From NCBI GenBank assembly GCA_937923735.1, contig CALDUJ010000186.1:1-33455 (forward strand): a stretch of 33,455 nt of DNA, in the 5' to 3' direction. The stretch's first letter is position 1. Every line of letters begins with the position of its first letter. A program made the position numbers and the translations under genes. This stretch comes from an uncultured Flavobacteriaceae bacterium (GTDB taxonomy: Bacteria > Bacteroidota > Bacteroidia > Flavobacteriales > Flavobacteriaceae). The notes under the pieces are model-generated. The model did no database searches. It was not told the DNA's origin and saw only the letters and a list, made by a program, of their open reading frames with translations. Below, piece by piece: positions 1 to 8,136 of this stretch.

Positions 1-3000
1 CTGTCGTAAGTATATGTACTTGTGTAAGCAGCCGTTTCTGTATCATTTGTTTCTATAGTATTTTCAAAACCGTTATCACCAACAACACTAAAAGGTGCTA
101 CTGTGATGTCTGCTAGTTCTGTTGTAATTGTTCCTGCTTCGAAAGCATCTGAACAGCCGTCGTTGTCTGAGTCTAAGTCGAGATAGTTAGGAATGCCGTC
201 ACCGTCTGTATCAACTATTAATATAGAAAGTTGAATTTCGTCTATTCCAAAATCATTTCCTCCAGTTGTAACGGTGAGATTACGTAACGATAAATCTGCT
301 GTTGTGCTAGAACCAGAATTCCAAGTAACTTGAAATTCTTCCCAAGTTCCTGCTCCTGTTGCAGTGAAAGGTCCACCAACATTTATATTGTTTATAAATA
401 CTTCAATTTGTGCATTTGCGCTAGCATTTTGATTAACTAAATAAAATGATAATCTATATTGCTGATTAGGTTCTACTTGCACTCCACCAATCGTTCCCCA
501 AACTTCATCTCCGCTAGTATAAGTTCCACTCTCTGTATTATGAAATAAAAAATTACCACCTGAGCCTAGTGCATCACCTGCAATACCTGCTGCGCTAGTT
601 ACAAACTGTCCATTAGGGAACGTAGGTCCACCTTGTCCAGGCTGATAGATTGGCGCCGAACTATAGGCATTTTGCGCATCAAAATTCTCGTAATAATAAG
701 ACGCTCCAACTCCTGTAAAAGGTCCTGAATTTTCTACACTATCCAAAATACCATCATTATCATCGTCTAAATCTACACTATCAATAATGTTATCTCCATC
801 GGTATCGGCAGGAGCTATAGGGGCTGCTAAGGCATACGTACCAGAAAAACCACTAATACTAGCCTCATAAACATAAGTGGTTGCACTTATTTCTGTAGCT
901 ATTCCTGAACTAATTAAAGTTTGTGTAACTGAAGTTGTTGCTGTAACTGGTGTTTCTCCGTTACCCGATTGTATTAACTCTAAACTAGCTAAAAAGGTAT
1001 CGTTTTCTACTGCCTGGTTGTTAGAGGCTATTTTTAAACTTTCTAACTCAGCTTGCGATAGGAAAAAGCGTACTAGAGCATCGCCATTATCACCTGTATT
1101 GGTAAACTCCCATCTGCGGGTTAAAAATGCGTTATTGTTTGCAATTAGTTCTGCAGCATCAATAGTAGTTGTTACAGTTACGGTGCCTAAAACATCGGTT
1201 TCTGTATCATCTACACCATCTTGTATAGCTACTTGCGGTAATCTGCTTTCAAAAGCAGCCGTATTGCTACGGTCTCCGCCGTTCATTACGTATACATAGT
1301 TTTGCAAATTAGTCATTAAGTAATCTTCGGTATCGCCATCTGCGGCCAATGCTTTTCCTAATATGGATGGTATATTTAGGTCAGATTGCCCTAAGATTAT
1401 CGTGCCTGGTTCGAAAAAACCTGGACAGTTAAAATACTCAAAATCGGCTACGGTAACTGTTACGCCTCCGGTTTCTACGGTTGTAAATTGTATAGCATCT
1501 ACAGTTGTTCCGCCTTGTGCTGAAACAGGATGCGTAATTGGGCCTACGTTAGGCGTAGAAAACACAACTTCGTAAGGGCCTGTATCATTGTTACTAATGG
1601 TAAAAGGTAAAGCTGCTATATCTCCTAAGTTGTAATGTACTTCGCTTACATTAAATGCAAAGTCTGCCACTGTTGCGGTACCTGCAAAATCCCAAGTATT
1701 AGCGGCATTGTCTGCTAAAGCATTGGCATTAGCAGTAGTGCTGCTCTCTGGCAATCCTGTACTACCGGTATAAAAACTACCACCATTGGTACCATCTGGT
1801 TCATTGGTTCTAAATGCCCCCCCTGATGCGTTAATTCGAGTAACATTCATGTTACACACGTAAAGCACACCGCTTGGCCTAAAGAAATCGTGAAACAAAG
1901 AAGCATCACTAGATGCAATGTTTAGATATTCTTCTAGTGCTCCTATTCTTTCAATATTACCATTAGGTAAAAACGTTGTGGTTTCACCGGCGGCAAATGT
2001 TGCGGTTGTATTGGTAGGTAAACGTAATTTACCTACTGTAAAACTTGAATTAAAGATACTGTTGCCAGATCTTGATTCTAAGACTGGGAACGTAGAGTTT
2101 CCATTTATAGTAAGTCGGTTTTCGGCTATAACTTCGTTATATTCATGCCCATTACCGTTAAAAGTCAATAAACCAGCACCCGTTATCACAGAACCATCTG
2201 CCAATAACTGAGCAGTATCTGCAACTGTAAATATGGCGTGATTTACAAATTGAACATTTGAATTTTCAATATTAACAATTGCTGTATCTGAAACCGAGAA
2301 AGTGTCTCCTACGGTAATATTATTACCATTAGCATTAAGATTAGCTCCATTTCTAATTCTTAAGTCTGTCCCAGACCCACCATTAAAATTAGAGATTAAA
2401 TTGTAGGTTCCATTTTCAAATACAATATTACCTGGTCTAGTCATTGTCATGTTATTAAAACCAATGTCGTACGTTTCGTTACCTATAAAACGAATTCCAG
2501 ATAGGGTAGAACTGCTATTCGAGAAGTTTGCATTATCAGAAAAAGTAAAATTTCCGCTAATATCTAAATTAGAATAAATGGTCCACAAAAAGCTAATCCC
2601 AGTAGGTGCAGCATTTGGACCACTATCAACCACAGTAAAATCGTGTACTTCAATAGGTGTAAAACCACCATTGATACTTATATTAAAGTTAGAGCCATCT
2701 CCAGAAAGGTTATCAAACACTACATTATCTTCACTCTCTACGGGTATAACCGTTGTGCCACAAGTAAATGTTTCTCCTATGGTATCTGTTTGATTACGTG
2801 TCCAATGTCTACTATCTAAAAAATTGCCCGCATATATGAGTCCGTCTCCATCTGGATCGAGTGCAGCAGCATCTTCTCCTACTTCAATTGGTCGAGGTCT
2901 CCAATAATAGGTTTCTTCTACTCTTGGATCTGCAGCACCAGCACCACCTATTGTGATATTGGTATTACCGCCTAAATCTATACCAAATTGCGGTGTAAGG

Positions 3001-5360
3001 TCTATGGTATTTCCGCCATCTCCAATATAGTTTACACGATCAAAGGATGAGTAAGGAATTTGCATCCCTGCTGGTGGTATATTTAGTGTAACACGTTGAA
3101 ATGTATGCGCGTCTTCACAAGCAGTTGGAGTCAATAAATTAGGAGTAATAAGATCTTCATTACCAAATCTGGTTGTTAAACTATTGTTGGACCCACCCCA
3201 AAATAAGGTATTTGTTACGCTCAAGTTGCCCCATATCCAAATATCGCCATCAATACGGGCAGTACCATCTATTGTTGCAGCATGAGGAAAAAACACTCTT
3301 GAAGGATTGGTTGCTGTTACATCTGGCCATGCGCTTGAAGGTCTACAATTTACAGCTGATGTTGTTAAAAAGTATATATGAGACGTTGGTTCGTTATAGG
3401 TTGTTCTTAAACTTCTAGCAGCTTCGCCACTACCATCTATATAAACCTCTGCATCTTCCATATTTAAATTAACACCAAGAAAACCACCCGTAGGAGATTT
3501 AGTTCTTAAATAGTGTGTGGTTGTTGGTGTGCCTGCAATATCATAGTCCATACCATGCATTCTTCCTATTTCTACCTCGTCAGACAGTTGTGTGTAAGAC
3601 GAAACACCTCCACTACCATGGAAAAGCACATTAGGCATGTTACGGTTATCAGCACCACTTTGAAAATCAAAATACCCATCAGTATCAAGTACCGTTATGG
3701 TTTGGTCGTAGGATATGTTTTCTACCATATTGGCATCGAGTGTTAAGTCTCCACCCATTAATAAACTAAAGGTTCCTTGCCAGTCTATGCCTGTTTGGTC
3801 TAAACCTTGCCAAAGCATGTTATTACATTCTGCCTCTAAAATATCTATGGTTACAATTTGGTTATCGCCATTAAAAGAATTAGCATCAAAAAATACATTG
3901 TCTTGTACTCTTGGTGGACAATCTGTACTAGGGTCGAGTGCTGCGCCACCAGAAGATAGTGACCAGTTTGCAGTATCGCCCCAATTACCAGTATTACCTA
4001 TCCAATATAAATCGCGAGAAGGATCAACAGGTGGTGCTGGAATATCCCAGCCATTGTTGTTACCACCATCAGCTCCATTAGTTACTAAAATAGCTGGTGT
4101 AGGCACCGCACCGTTTTCTGTTACATCTACATTTGTTACCTGAACATATTCCATATCTGGAACAGGTCTGCCTGCTGCAAAATTAAGATGCATATTAGAA
4201 AGACCAAATCGCTCTGGCTCATAACAAAGTGAAGGTGTAGCACCACCAGTAATATTTAGTACATCTAAATTTAAATCTGTAGTATTTGCTCCAACTAAAG
4301 TATAATCGAAAGGTACATTTATAGTTCCGACATTATATGTATCGTTGATTTCAAAAATAATAGCACCATCAGTCGTTGTTATTGAGCTAATGTTGCTAAC
4401 GGTTGTCATCGCTCTTACACGAATACGATTTTCGTAATTTGGATTAGTAGTATTGTTACTATGGTTAATACTATTAATGGTAATGGTTTCACTAGCATTA
4501 GAGGTATGAGCAATATTTACTCTCATAGAGAGCGATGTTGTCATATTAATTTCTATAGCATCACCCGTAAAAGAAGCAAAGCTTCCTGTAGATTCAAATG
4601 ATCTAAGTGTAAGGTTGTTTGCGAATCTGTCTTCAAAACCAGCTCTTACATTAAAAATGGTACCTGTGCCCAAAGCTACACTTGAGGTAGCACCTTCGCC
4701 ATTTAAGAGAATTCTATTTACATCATAGGTATGGCTTGCAAAGTCGAGACTTCCTTCTGCGAGTGTAATTTCTCCTGTAGTTGTGACATCATCTTGAAAA
4801 GTCCATCCACCTCCTGCACGGTCAAATATTAAATTGAGCGTTAGGTTGTGTCCACCAAAATCTACAGTTTTACCTGTGGCTACAGCTTCAAATCTTATAT
4901 TACCGGTTTTGTTAAAACTTAATACACCTGCTGATGGTGCAATATCCAAATTTTCTGAAATAGTTAAGTCTTGACCACCACTAAAGGTTACGGCAGTTGC
5001 TGCTCCATAATCTTCTATAAGAAAATCTCTTACGCCAATACCAATATCGAATGTAACGGTATAATTTTGTGCTGCCGGAAAACTTCCTGCAACAAAGTGT
5101 ACGTTAGTACCTACAGAGGGGCCTGATAATGCTTGAGTAGCACCTGAACCATCTGGGTTTAGTGCCGTTGTAGACCAGTTAGAACCAACACTGAAGTTGT
5201 TGTTTGTTGCACCTGTCCACCATAAATCTGTTTGGGCAAAAGAAGTGGATGATAAAAACAAACTAACCAAAAATAAAATAATACTTAGTTTGTTACGCGT
5301 GCTTTGTTTGATGAATTCATCTGCACTTCGCAAGAGCGAAAAAGTAATGTAGGTTTTCAT
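1..5360 (-). CDS. giant secreted surface protein, repeat-rich, C terminus outside window
   Basis: The reading frame starts at the ATG at 5360 and stays open to base 1, giving at least 1786 residues; the end is outside the window. Residues 1-42 look like an extended signal peptide (basic start, hydrophobic 26-38, cleavage near SFA-Q). Three related units begin at about residues 45 (TDLWWTGA), 448 (RDLYWIGN) and 837 (DGLIYAGN); each is followed by an N/H-W step and a later D-N-V-F/V-F-D or similar motif, as in beta-rich Bacteroidota adhesins. Residues ~1549-1708 resemble a jelly-roll or carbohydrate-binding-type domain with a W-E-E-F/W-N-S edge. Asp-rich type-3-like calcium repeats flank it (about 1517-1541, DTDGDNIIDSVDLDDDNDG, and 1717-1741, DTDGDGIPNYLDLDSDNDG). 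Family knowledge suggests export by the type IX system with a C-terminal sorting domain, but that part is not visible. Role in adhesion or polymer binding is inference. Confidence 0.88.
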   Translation of the reverse strand, partial: MKTYITFSLLRSADEFIKQSTRNKLSIILFLVSLFLSSTSFAQTDLWWTGATNNNFSVGSNWSTTALNPDGSGATQALSGPSVGTNVHFVAGSFPAAQNYTVTFDIGIGVRDFLIEDYGAATAVTFSGGQDLTISENLDIAPSAGVLSFNKTGNIRFEAVATGKTVDFGGHNLTLNLIFDRAGGGWTFQDDVTTTGEITLAEGSLDFASHTYDVNRILLNGEGATSSVALGTGTIFNVRAGFEDRFANNLTLRSFESTGSFASFTGDAIEINMTTSLSMRVNIAHTSNASETITINSINHSNNTTNPNYENRIRVRAMTTVSNISSITTTDGAIIFEINDTYNVGTINVPFDYTLVGANTTDLNLDVLNITGGATPSLCYEPERFGLSNMHLNFAAGRPVPDMEYVQVTNVDVTENGAVPTPAILVTNGADGGNNNGWDIPAPPVDPSRDLYWIGNTGNWGDTANWSLSSGGAALDPSTDCPPRVQDNVFFDANSFNGDNQIVTIDILEAECNNMLWQGLDQTGIDWQGTFSLLMGGDLTLDANMVENISYDQTITVLDTDGYFDFQSGADNRNMPNVLFHGSGGVSSYTQLSDEVEIGRMHGMDYDIAGTPTTTHYLRTKSPTGGFLGVNLNMEDAEVYIDGSGEAARSLRTTYNEPTSHIYFLTTSAVNCRPSSAWPDVTATNPSRVFFPHAATIDGTARIDGDIWIWGNLSVTNTLFWGGSNNSLTTRFGNEDLITPNLLTPTACEDAHTFQRVTLNIPPAGMQIPYSSFDRVNYIGDGGNTIDLTPQFGIDLGGNTNITIGGAGAADPRVEETYYWRPRPIEVGEDAAALDPDGDGLIYAGNFLDSRHWTRNQTDTIGETFTCGTTVIPVESEDNVVFDNLSGDGSNFNISINGGFTPIEVHDFTVVDSGPNAAPTGISFLWTIYSNLDISGNFTFSDNANFSNSSSTLSGIRFIGNETYDIGFNNMTMTRPGNIVFENGTYNLISNFNGGSGTDLRIRNGANLNANGNNITVGDTFSVSDTAIVNIENSNVQFVNHAIFTVADTAQLLADGSVITGAGLLTFNGNGHEYNEVIAENRLTINGNSTFPVLESRSGNSIFNSSFTVGKLRLPTNTTATFAAGETTTFLPNGNIERIGALEEYLNIASSDASLFHDFFRPSGVLYVCNMNVTRINASGGAFRTNEPDGTNGGSFYTGSTGLPESSTTANANALADNAANTWDFAGTATVADFAFNVSEVHYNLGDIAALPFTISNNDTGPYEVVFSTPNVGPITHPVSAQGGTTVDAIQFTTVETGGVTVTVADFEYFNCPGFFEPGTIILGQSDLNIPSILGKALAADGDTEDYLMTNLQNYVYVMNGGDRSNTAAFESRLPQVAIQDGVDDTETDVLGTVTVTTTIDAAELIANNNAFLTRRWEFTNTGDNGDALVRFFLSQAELESLKIASNNQAVENDTFLASLELIQSGNGETPVTATTSVTQTLISSGIATEISATTYVYEASISGFSGTYALAAPIAPADTDGDNIIDSVDLDDDNDGILDSVENSGPFTGVGASYYYENFDAQNAYSSAPIYQPGQGGPTFPNGQFVTSAAGIAGDALGSGGNFLFHNTESGTYTSGDEVWGTIGGVQVEPNQQYRLSFYLVNQNASANAQIEVFINNINVGGPFTATGAGTWEEFQVTWNSGSSTTADLSLRNLTVTTGGNDFGIDEIQLSILIVDTDGDGIPNYLDLDSDNDGCSDAFEAGTITTELADITVAPFSVVGDNGFENTIETNDTETAAYTSTYTYD

Positions 5361-5367
5361 GATTTCT

Positions 5368-5404
5368 GGGTTAAGATTTGGAACTTAATTTAGGGTTAAG
5401 ATTT
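5368..5404 (-). repeat. 12-bp direct repeat in the leader of the surface gene
   Basis: GGGTTAAGATTT occurs at 5368-5379 and again at 5393-5404, 25 bp apart. Both copies lie within 45 bp of the start codon of the giant surface gene, so they are probably in the 5' leader or core promoter. Function unknown. Confidence 0.6.
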
Positions 5405-5444
5405 TAAAAATATTTTAAGTTTGTGATATACAATATATTATAAT

Positions 5445-5481
5445 TACGGTTTTCCCGTACTTTAAGTAAGGTTTTCCCGTA
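5445..5481 (-). promoter_or_regulatory. tandem TACGG-N5-CCGTA-type inverted repeats upstream of surface gene
   Basis: Two sites share GGTTTTCCCGTACTTT. Site A at 5445-5459 reads TACGG-TTTTC-CCGTA; site B at 5467-5481 reads TAAGG-TTTTC-CCGTA. Their centres are 22 bp apart, about two helical turns, so two dimers could sit on the same face of the DNA. They lie 85-121 bp upstream of the start codon, a usual position for an activator. A third site of the same form is at 15964-15984. The binding protein is not known. Confidence 0.6.
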
Positions 5482-5901
5482 CTTTTTGTTATATTTGGGA
5501 CTATGTAGTTATAAGGTATAGCTATATAAAAATGTATTCTGAAAATAGATGCTAACAATAATCTCAGGTAATAGAGACTTGTAGTAAAAAAGATAAGATA
5601 TGTTTTAAACATACAATGGTTAGTTATTATTAATAATTAATCATATTCTGTCCCTGCTTTTGTTCTGCTCGCCAAAGTTTTACAATTGCGGGGATTTTTG
5701 TCTTTTAACCGAAGTTTAATGCATTTCACCGACAAACATAAGTATAATTTTTTGATTTTCACAATTTTAACGTAATAAATATCCGACAAAAAGCTTTTTT
5801 TACCGTTTAAATACACTTTGTTTTGTCTAATTCTTGTTGTTGTAATCTAGTGTAAAGCCTTAAAATACAAGTATTTTTAGTGTGAAAAAGGGTTTTGTAC
5901 A

Positions 5902-5915
5902 TACTACTAGTAGTA
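5902..5915. repeat. 14-bp perfect palindrome TACTACTAGTAGTA
   Basis: TACTACTAGTAGTA is a perfect palindrome in the AT-rich intergenic region. No second copy was seen in the window. It may be an isolated operator or chance. Confidence 0.3.
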
Positions 5916-6158
5916 ATTTCTGCAATGCTTTAGGTAAAAATGATTTGTAATAAGGTTTAGGGGTGCTGTTAATTAAGTTATTGAAAATCAGTTAGATATT
6001 GTTTTACTGTAAAACTAGCAAGGAAATAACATAAATTTCTAATAATCAATTTATTAAAGCATTATTCTTCTTTTTGTATGTGAAAATAGTTGGTAGAATG
6101 CTCGCTTTTTACAGCTAAATACTTAAAATTAATGTAAGAATTTTATTAAAATAATTGC

Positions 6159-6189
6159 AAAAAAAGAGCCTTAACTAATGCTAAGGCTC
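6159..6189 (-). terminator. Rho-independent terminator after ssb
   Basis: Read on the minus strand, GAGCCTTA and TAAGGCTC form a perfect 8-bp stem (6166-6189) with an 8-nt loop, followed by seven T residues. It lies 25 bp beyond the ssb stop codon. Confidence 0.85.
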
Positions 6190-6214
6190 ACGGAAATTGA
6201 TTAATAGCTGCAGG

Positions 6215-6550
6215 TTATTTTGCTCCTAACATAAGGAGTTCATTACAAACCACTTCCGTTGTATAACGTTTGTTGCCGTCTTTGTCATCCCAAGAACGTG
6301 TTGTTAGTTTTCCTTCGATGGCAACTTCTTTGCCTTTGGCTAAGTATTTTTCGACAATACCTGCGGTTTTCCCCCATGCTACGATATTATGCCATTGCGT
6401 ATCTGTTACTTTTTCTCCCTGTGCGTTCTTGTAACTTTCGTTTGTTGCGATAGAGAATTTGGCAAGGGTCTTACCACTTTCTAGATTAATGATTTCTGGA
6501 TCTTTTCCTAAATTACCAATCAACTGTACTTTGTTTTTTAAGGCGTTCAT
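6215..6550 (-). CDS. ssb: single-stranded DNA-binding protein, short form without acidic tail
   Basis: The 111-residue protein is a single OB-fold SSB: it opens MNALKNKVQLIGNLGKDPE, with TLAKFSIATNE, a WHNIVAWGKTA strand and an IEGKLTTRSWDDKDG strand. It coats single-stranded DNA during replication, recombination and repair. Most bacterial housekeeping SSBs are about 150-180 residues and end in a disordered linker with a DDDIPF-like tip that recruits partner proteins. This one ends at NELLMLGAK directly after the OB fold, so that docking tip is missing. It is therefore probably a secondary SSB paralogue rather than the main replicative one, or one with a specialised role in stress or competence; that is inference. 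It is transcribed alone: divergent from the lipoprotein operon and followed by its own terminator. Confidence 0.95.
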   Translation of the reverse strand: MNALKNKVQLIGNLGKDPEIINLESGKTLAKFSIATNESYKNAQGEKVTDTQWHNIVAWGKTAGIVEKYLAKGKEVAIEGKLTTRSWDDKDGNKRYTTEVVCNELLMLGAK

Positions 6551-6659
6551 AATAATAAATTTTTAATGTTAAACAGTTAATACTATTGAACCACTTTGAT
6601 TCAACACTGCAAAGATGAGATAGCCTCCAAATATTATTCGGTTGATAAGCGCTTAATTT

Positions 6660-6691
6660 CGTTTGTAAACATTTGTAGTCGTTTGTAAACG
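6660..6691. promoter_or_regulatory. repeated CGTTTGTAAAC operator candidate between ssb and lipoprotein operon
   Basis: CGTTTGTAAAC occurs at 6660-6670 and, as CGTTTGTAAACG, at 6680-6691. Each copy is itself a near-palindrome (GTTT-N2-AAAC) and the copies are 20 bp apart. The second copy overlaps the predicted -33 box at 6682-6685, a position that suits repression. A separate 10-bp palindrome, TAAGCGCTTA, is at 6646-6655. The site could control ssb, the lipoprotein operon, or both. Confidence 0.55.
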
Positions 6692-6713
6692 AATAATAAA
6701 ATTGTTATATTGG
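6682..6713 (+). promoter_or_regulatory. predicted Bacteroidota promoter of lipoprotein/GNAT/zinc-ribbon operon
   Basis: TTTG at 6682-6685 and TATATTGG at 6706-6713, separated by 20 nt, match the Bacteroidota -33/-7 consensus (TTTG, TAnnTTTG) with one mismatch. Transcription would start near 6720. That leaves a short leader to the ATG at 6732 and excludes the upstream start codon at 6702. Confidence 0.5.
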
Positions 6714-6731
6714 CACCTAAAGCCAGTAAAT

Positions 6732-7244
6732 ATGAGAGTTTCACTTACATTTTTAGGATTATTCTTTTTGCTTTTTACAAGCTGCAAGGCACAAGAAAAA
6801 ACTTCAAATACTTTGTCGTTTAAAGAAAACATGATGTCTCCTAATGCTAGTTTAAATCAGGTTTCATGGATTGAAGGCCATTGGAAAGGAGAAGCTTTTG
6901 GAGGCATAACAGAAGAAATTTGGAGTCCTCCATTAGGTGATTCAATGATGTTTGTATTTAAGTTGGTTTTGAATGGTACAGTGCAATTTTATGAGATTGG
7001 AGGAATTCGCCAAGTTGATGAAACATTGATTTTTCAGTTAAAACATTTTGGAAATGATTTTAGAGGCTGGGAAGAGAAAGATGAAACGGTGGACGCCAAG
7101 CTTGTTAAGATTGAAAATAATAGAGTGTATTTTGATGATTTTACTTTTGAAAAAATAAGCGATAGCGAAATGAATGTATATGTCGTTATTTCAGAAAAAG
7201 GAAAGGAAGAAGAAGTAAAATTCAATTATAAAAGACAAAAGTGA
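6732..7244 (+). CDS. DUF6265-like outer-membrane or periplasmic lipoprotein
   Basis: I chose the ATG at 6732 because MRVSLTFLGLFFLLFTSCKA is a textbook lipoprotein signal with lipobox F-T-S-C; the in-frame start at 6702 adds residues before the signal and lies before the predicted transcription start. The mature part has SWIEGHWKGEAFGG then EEIWSPPLGDSMMFVFKLV, which matches the DUF6265 pattern (WxxGxW, EExWxxPxGxxM, then a beta strand with FYE). This family is a small beta-barrel-like fold of unknown function. The protein is about 170 residues. Its stop codon overlaps the GTG start of the GNAT gene, so the two are probably translationally coupled. No catalytic residues can be assigned. Confidence 0.8.
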   Translation: MRVSLTFLGLFFLLFTSCKAQEKTSNTLSFKENMMSPNASLNQVSWIEGHWKGEAFGGITEEIWSPPLGDSMMFVFKLVLNGTVQFYEIGGIRQVDETLIFQLKHFGNDFRGWEEKDETVDAKLVKIENNRVYFDDFTFEKISDSEMNVYVVISEKGKEEEVKFNYKRQK

Positions 7245-7789
7245 AAGTATACATTGAGACAAAAAGACTAATCTTGCGAGAGCTTCTAGATAGTGATATT
7301 AAAGGGATATTTGAGTTAGATTCGGACCCAGAAGTGCATAAATATCTTGGCAATAGTCCTATTAAAACCATAGATGAGGCTCAAAAGGCCATAGACTATA
7401 TACGTATGCAATATAGCGAACGAGGTATAGGACGTTGGGCAGTTGTTAATAAGGTTACAGGTGAGTTTATGGGCTGGTCAGGTTTAAAACTAAATACCAA
7501 AGAGGAGTCCTATCATCCAAAGTATTTTAATTTTTACGATGTAGGATATCGTTTTATTAAACGCTTTTGGGGTCAAGGTTATGCTACCGAATCTGGTATA
7601 GCGGCAGTTAACTATGGCTTTAATACAATGAATCTCGAAGTTATAAATGCCATTACAGAATTAGGAAATATTGCATCTCATAAAGCTTTGCTAAAAATAG
7701 GACTCAACTTTCTTGAAGACTATAAGTTTAGTGCGGAAGGAAACGAATATCAATTGAGATGGTATGAAATAAAAAATCCAAGCTTATGA
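7241..7789 (+). CDS. GNAT-family N-acetyltransferase (RimJ/RimL-like)
   Basis: The 182-residue protein starts with IETKRLILRELLDSD, the usual opening of RimJ/RimL-type acetyltransferases, and carries GYRFIKRFWGQGYATESGIA, whose Q-G-Y-A-T-E segment is the acetyl-CoA pyrophosphate-binding loop (Q/RxxGxG/A). NAITELGNIASHKALLKIGL is the conserved last helix where the N-x-x-S-x-x-x-L-x-K-x-G pattern sits. It should transfer acetyl from acetyl-CoA to an amine; the substrate (ribosomal protein N terminus, polyamine or antibiotic) cannot be told. The start is GTG at 7241, overlapping the previous stop by 4 nt, and the next ATG overlaps its own stop by 4 nt. Confidence 0.9.
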   Translation: MKVYIETKRLILRELLDSDIKGIFELDSDPEVHKYLGNSPIKTIDEAQKAIDYIRMQYSERGIGRWAVVNKVTGEFMGWSGLKLNTKEESYHPKYFNFYDVGYRFIKRFWGQGYATESGIAAVNYGFNTMNLEVINAITELGNIASHKALLKIGLNFLEDYKFSAEGNEYQLRWYEIKNPSL

Positions 7790-8136
7790 AAAAAGAATGT
7801 TTAGAATGTGGCGATAGTTTTAAAGGCAGAGTTGACAAGAAATTCTGTAGTGATGGCTGCCGTAACGCCTATAACAACAAGATAAACAAAGACAGTAAGA
7901 ACCTAATCCGGAATACTAACAACAGACTACGGAAAAACTACCGCATCTTAGAGGCATTAAATCCTACACAAAAAACAAAAACGTCCAGGGCTAAATTAAT
8001 AGAAAAAGGCTTCGATTTTAATTACTTTACAAGTATTTACACTACAAAAGCAGGAACAGTTTATTATTTTGTCTACGATCAAGGGTACTTGCCGTTAGAA
8101 GGAGACTACTTTGCTTTGGTAAAAAGAGAAAGTTAA
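7786..8136 (+). CDS. small zinc-ribbon protein of unknown function
   Basis: The 116-residue protein opens with a four-cysteine zinc site: C5-x2-C8 and C21-x3-C25 (FCSDGCRNAYNN), like the FCS/CRN-type ribbons found in many Flavobacteriaceae conserved hypotheticals. The middle is basic and Asn/Lys-rich (residues 28-50), and the C-terminal half (FNYFTSIYTTKAGTVYYFVY) looks beta-rich. It may bind nucleic acid or a protein; no specific function is known to me. The ATG overlaps the GNAT stop (ATGA), making it the third gene of the operon. Its stop overlaps the stop of the convergent response-regulator gene by 4 nt. Confidence 0.75.
   Translation: MKKECLECGDSFKGRVDKKFCSDGCRNAYNNKINKDSKNLIRNTNNRLRKNYRILEALNPTQKTKTSRAKLIEKGFDFNYFTSIYTTKAGTVYYFVYDQGYLPLEGDYFALVKRES

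Larger units (their letters stand above)
5361..6158. other. ~800 bp non-coding region between giant surface gene and ssb
   Basis: No convincing gene was found here. The 65-residue minus-strand frame at 5415-5612 has an atypical composition and overlaps the operator-like repeats. The part next to the surface gene holds two pairs of repeats listed separately. The rest is AT-rich with a 14-bp palindrome at 5902-5915 and no strong RNA fold that I can defend. Part of it may be the 3' region of the terminated ssb transcript and part the regulatory region of the surface gene. Confidence 0.6.

Noticed and set aside
877-4143. Plus-strand open frames within the giant surface gene (877-1299, 1363-1575, 1918-2211, 2578-2793, 3173-3418, 3513-3746, 3715-4143)
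   Set aside because: They are antisense shadows of the continuous minus-strand frame that starts at 5360, with no recognisable domains.
5415-5612. 65-residue minus-strand open frame
   Set aside because: Tyr/Ile-rich composition without homologous features, and it runs across the inverted-repeat operator region of the surface gene.
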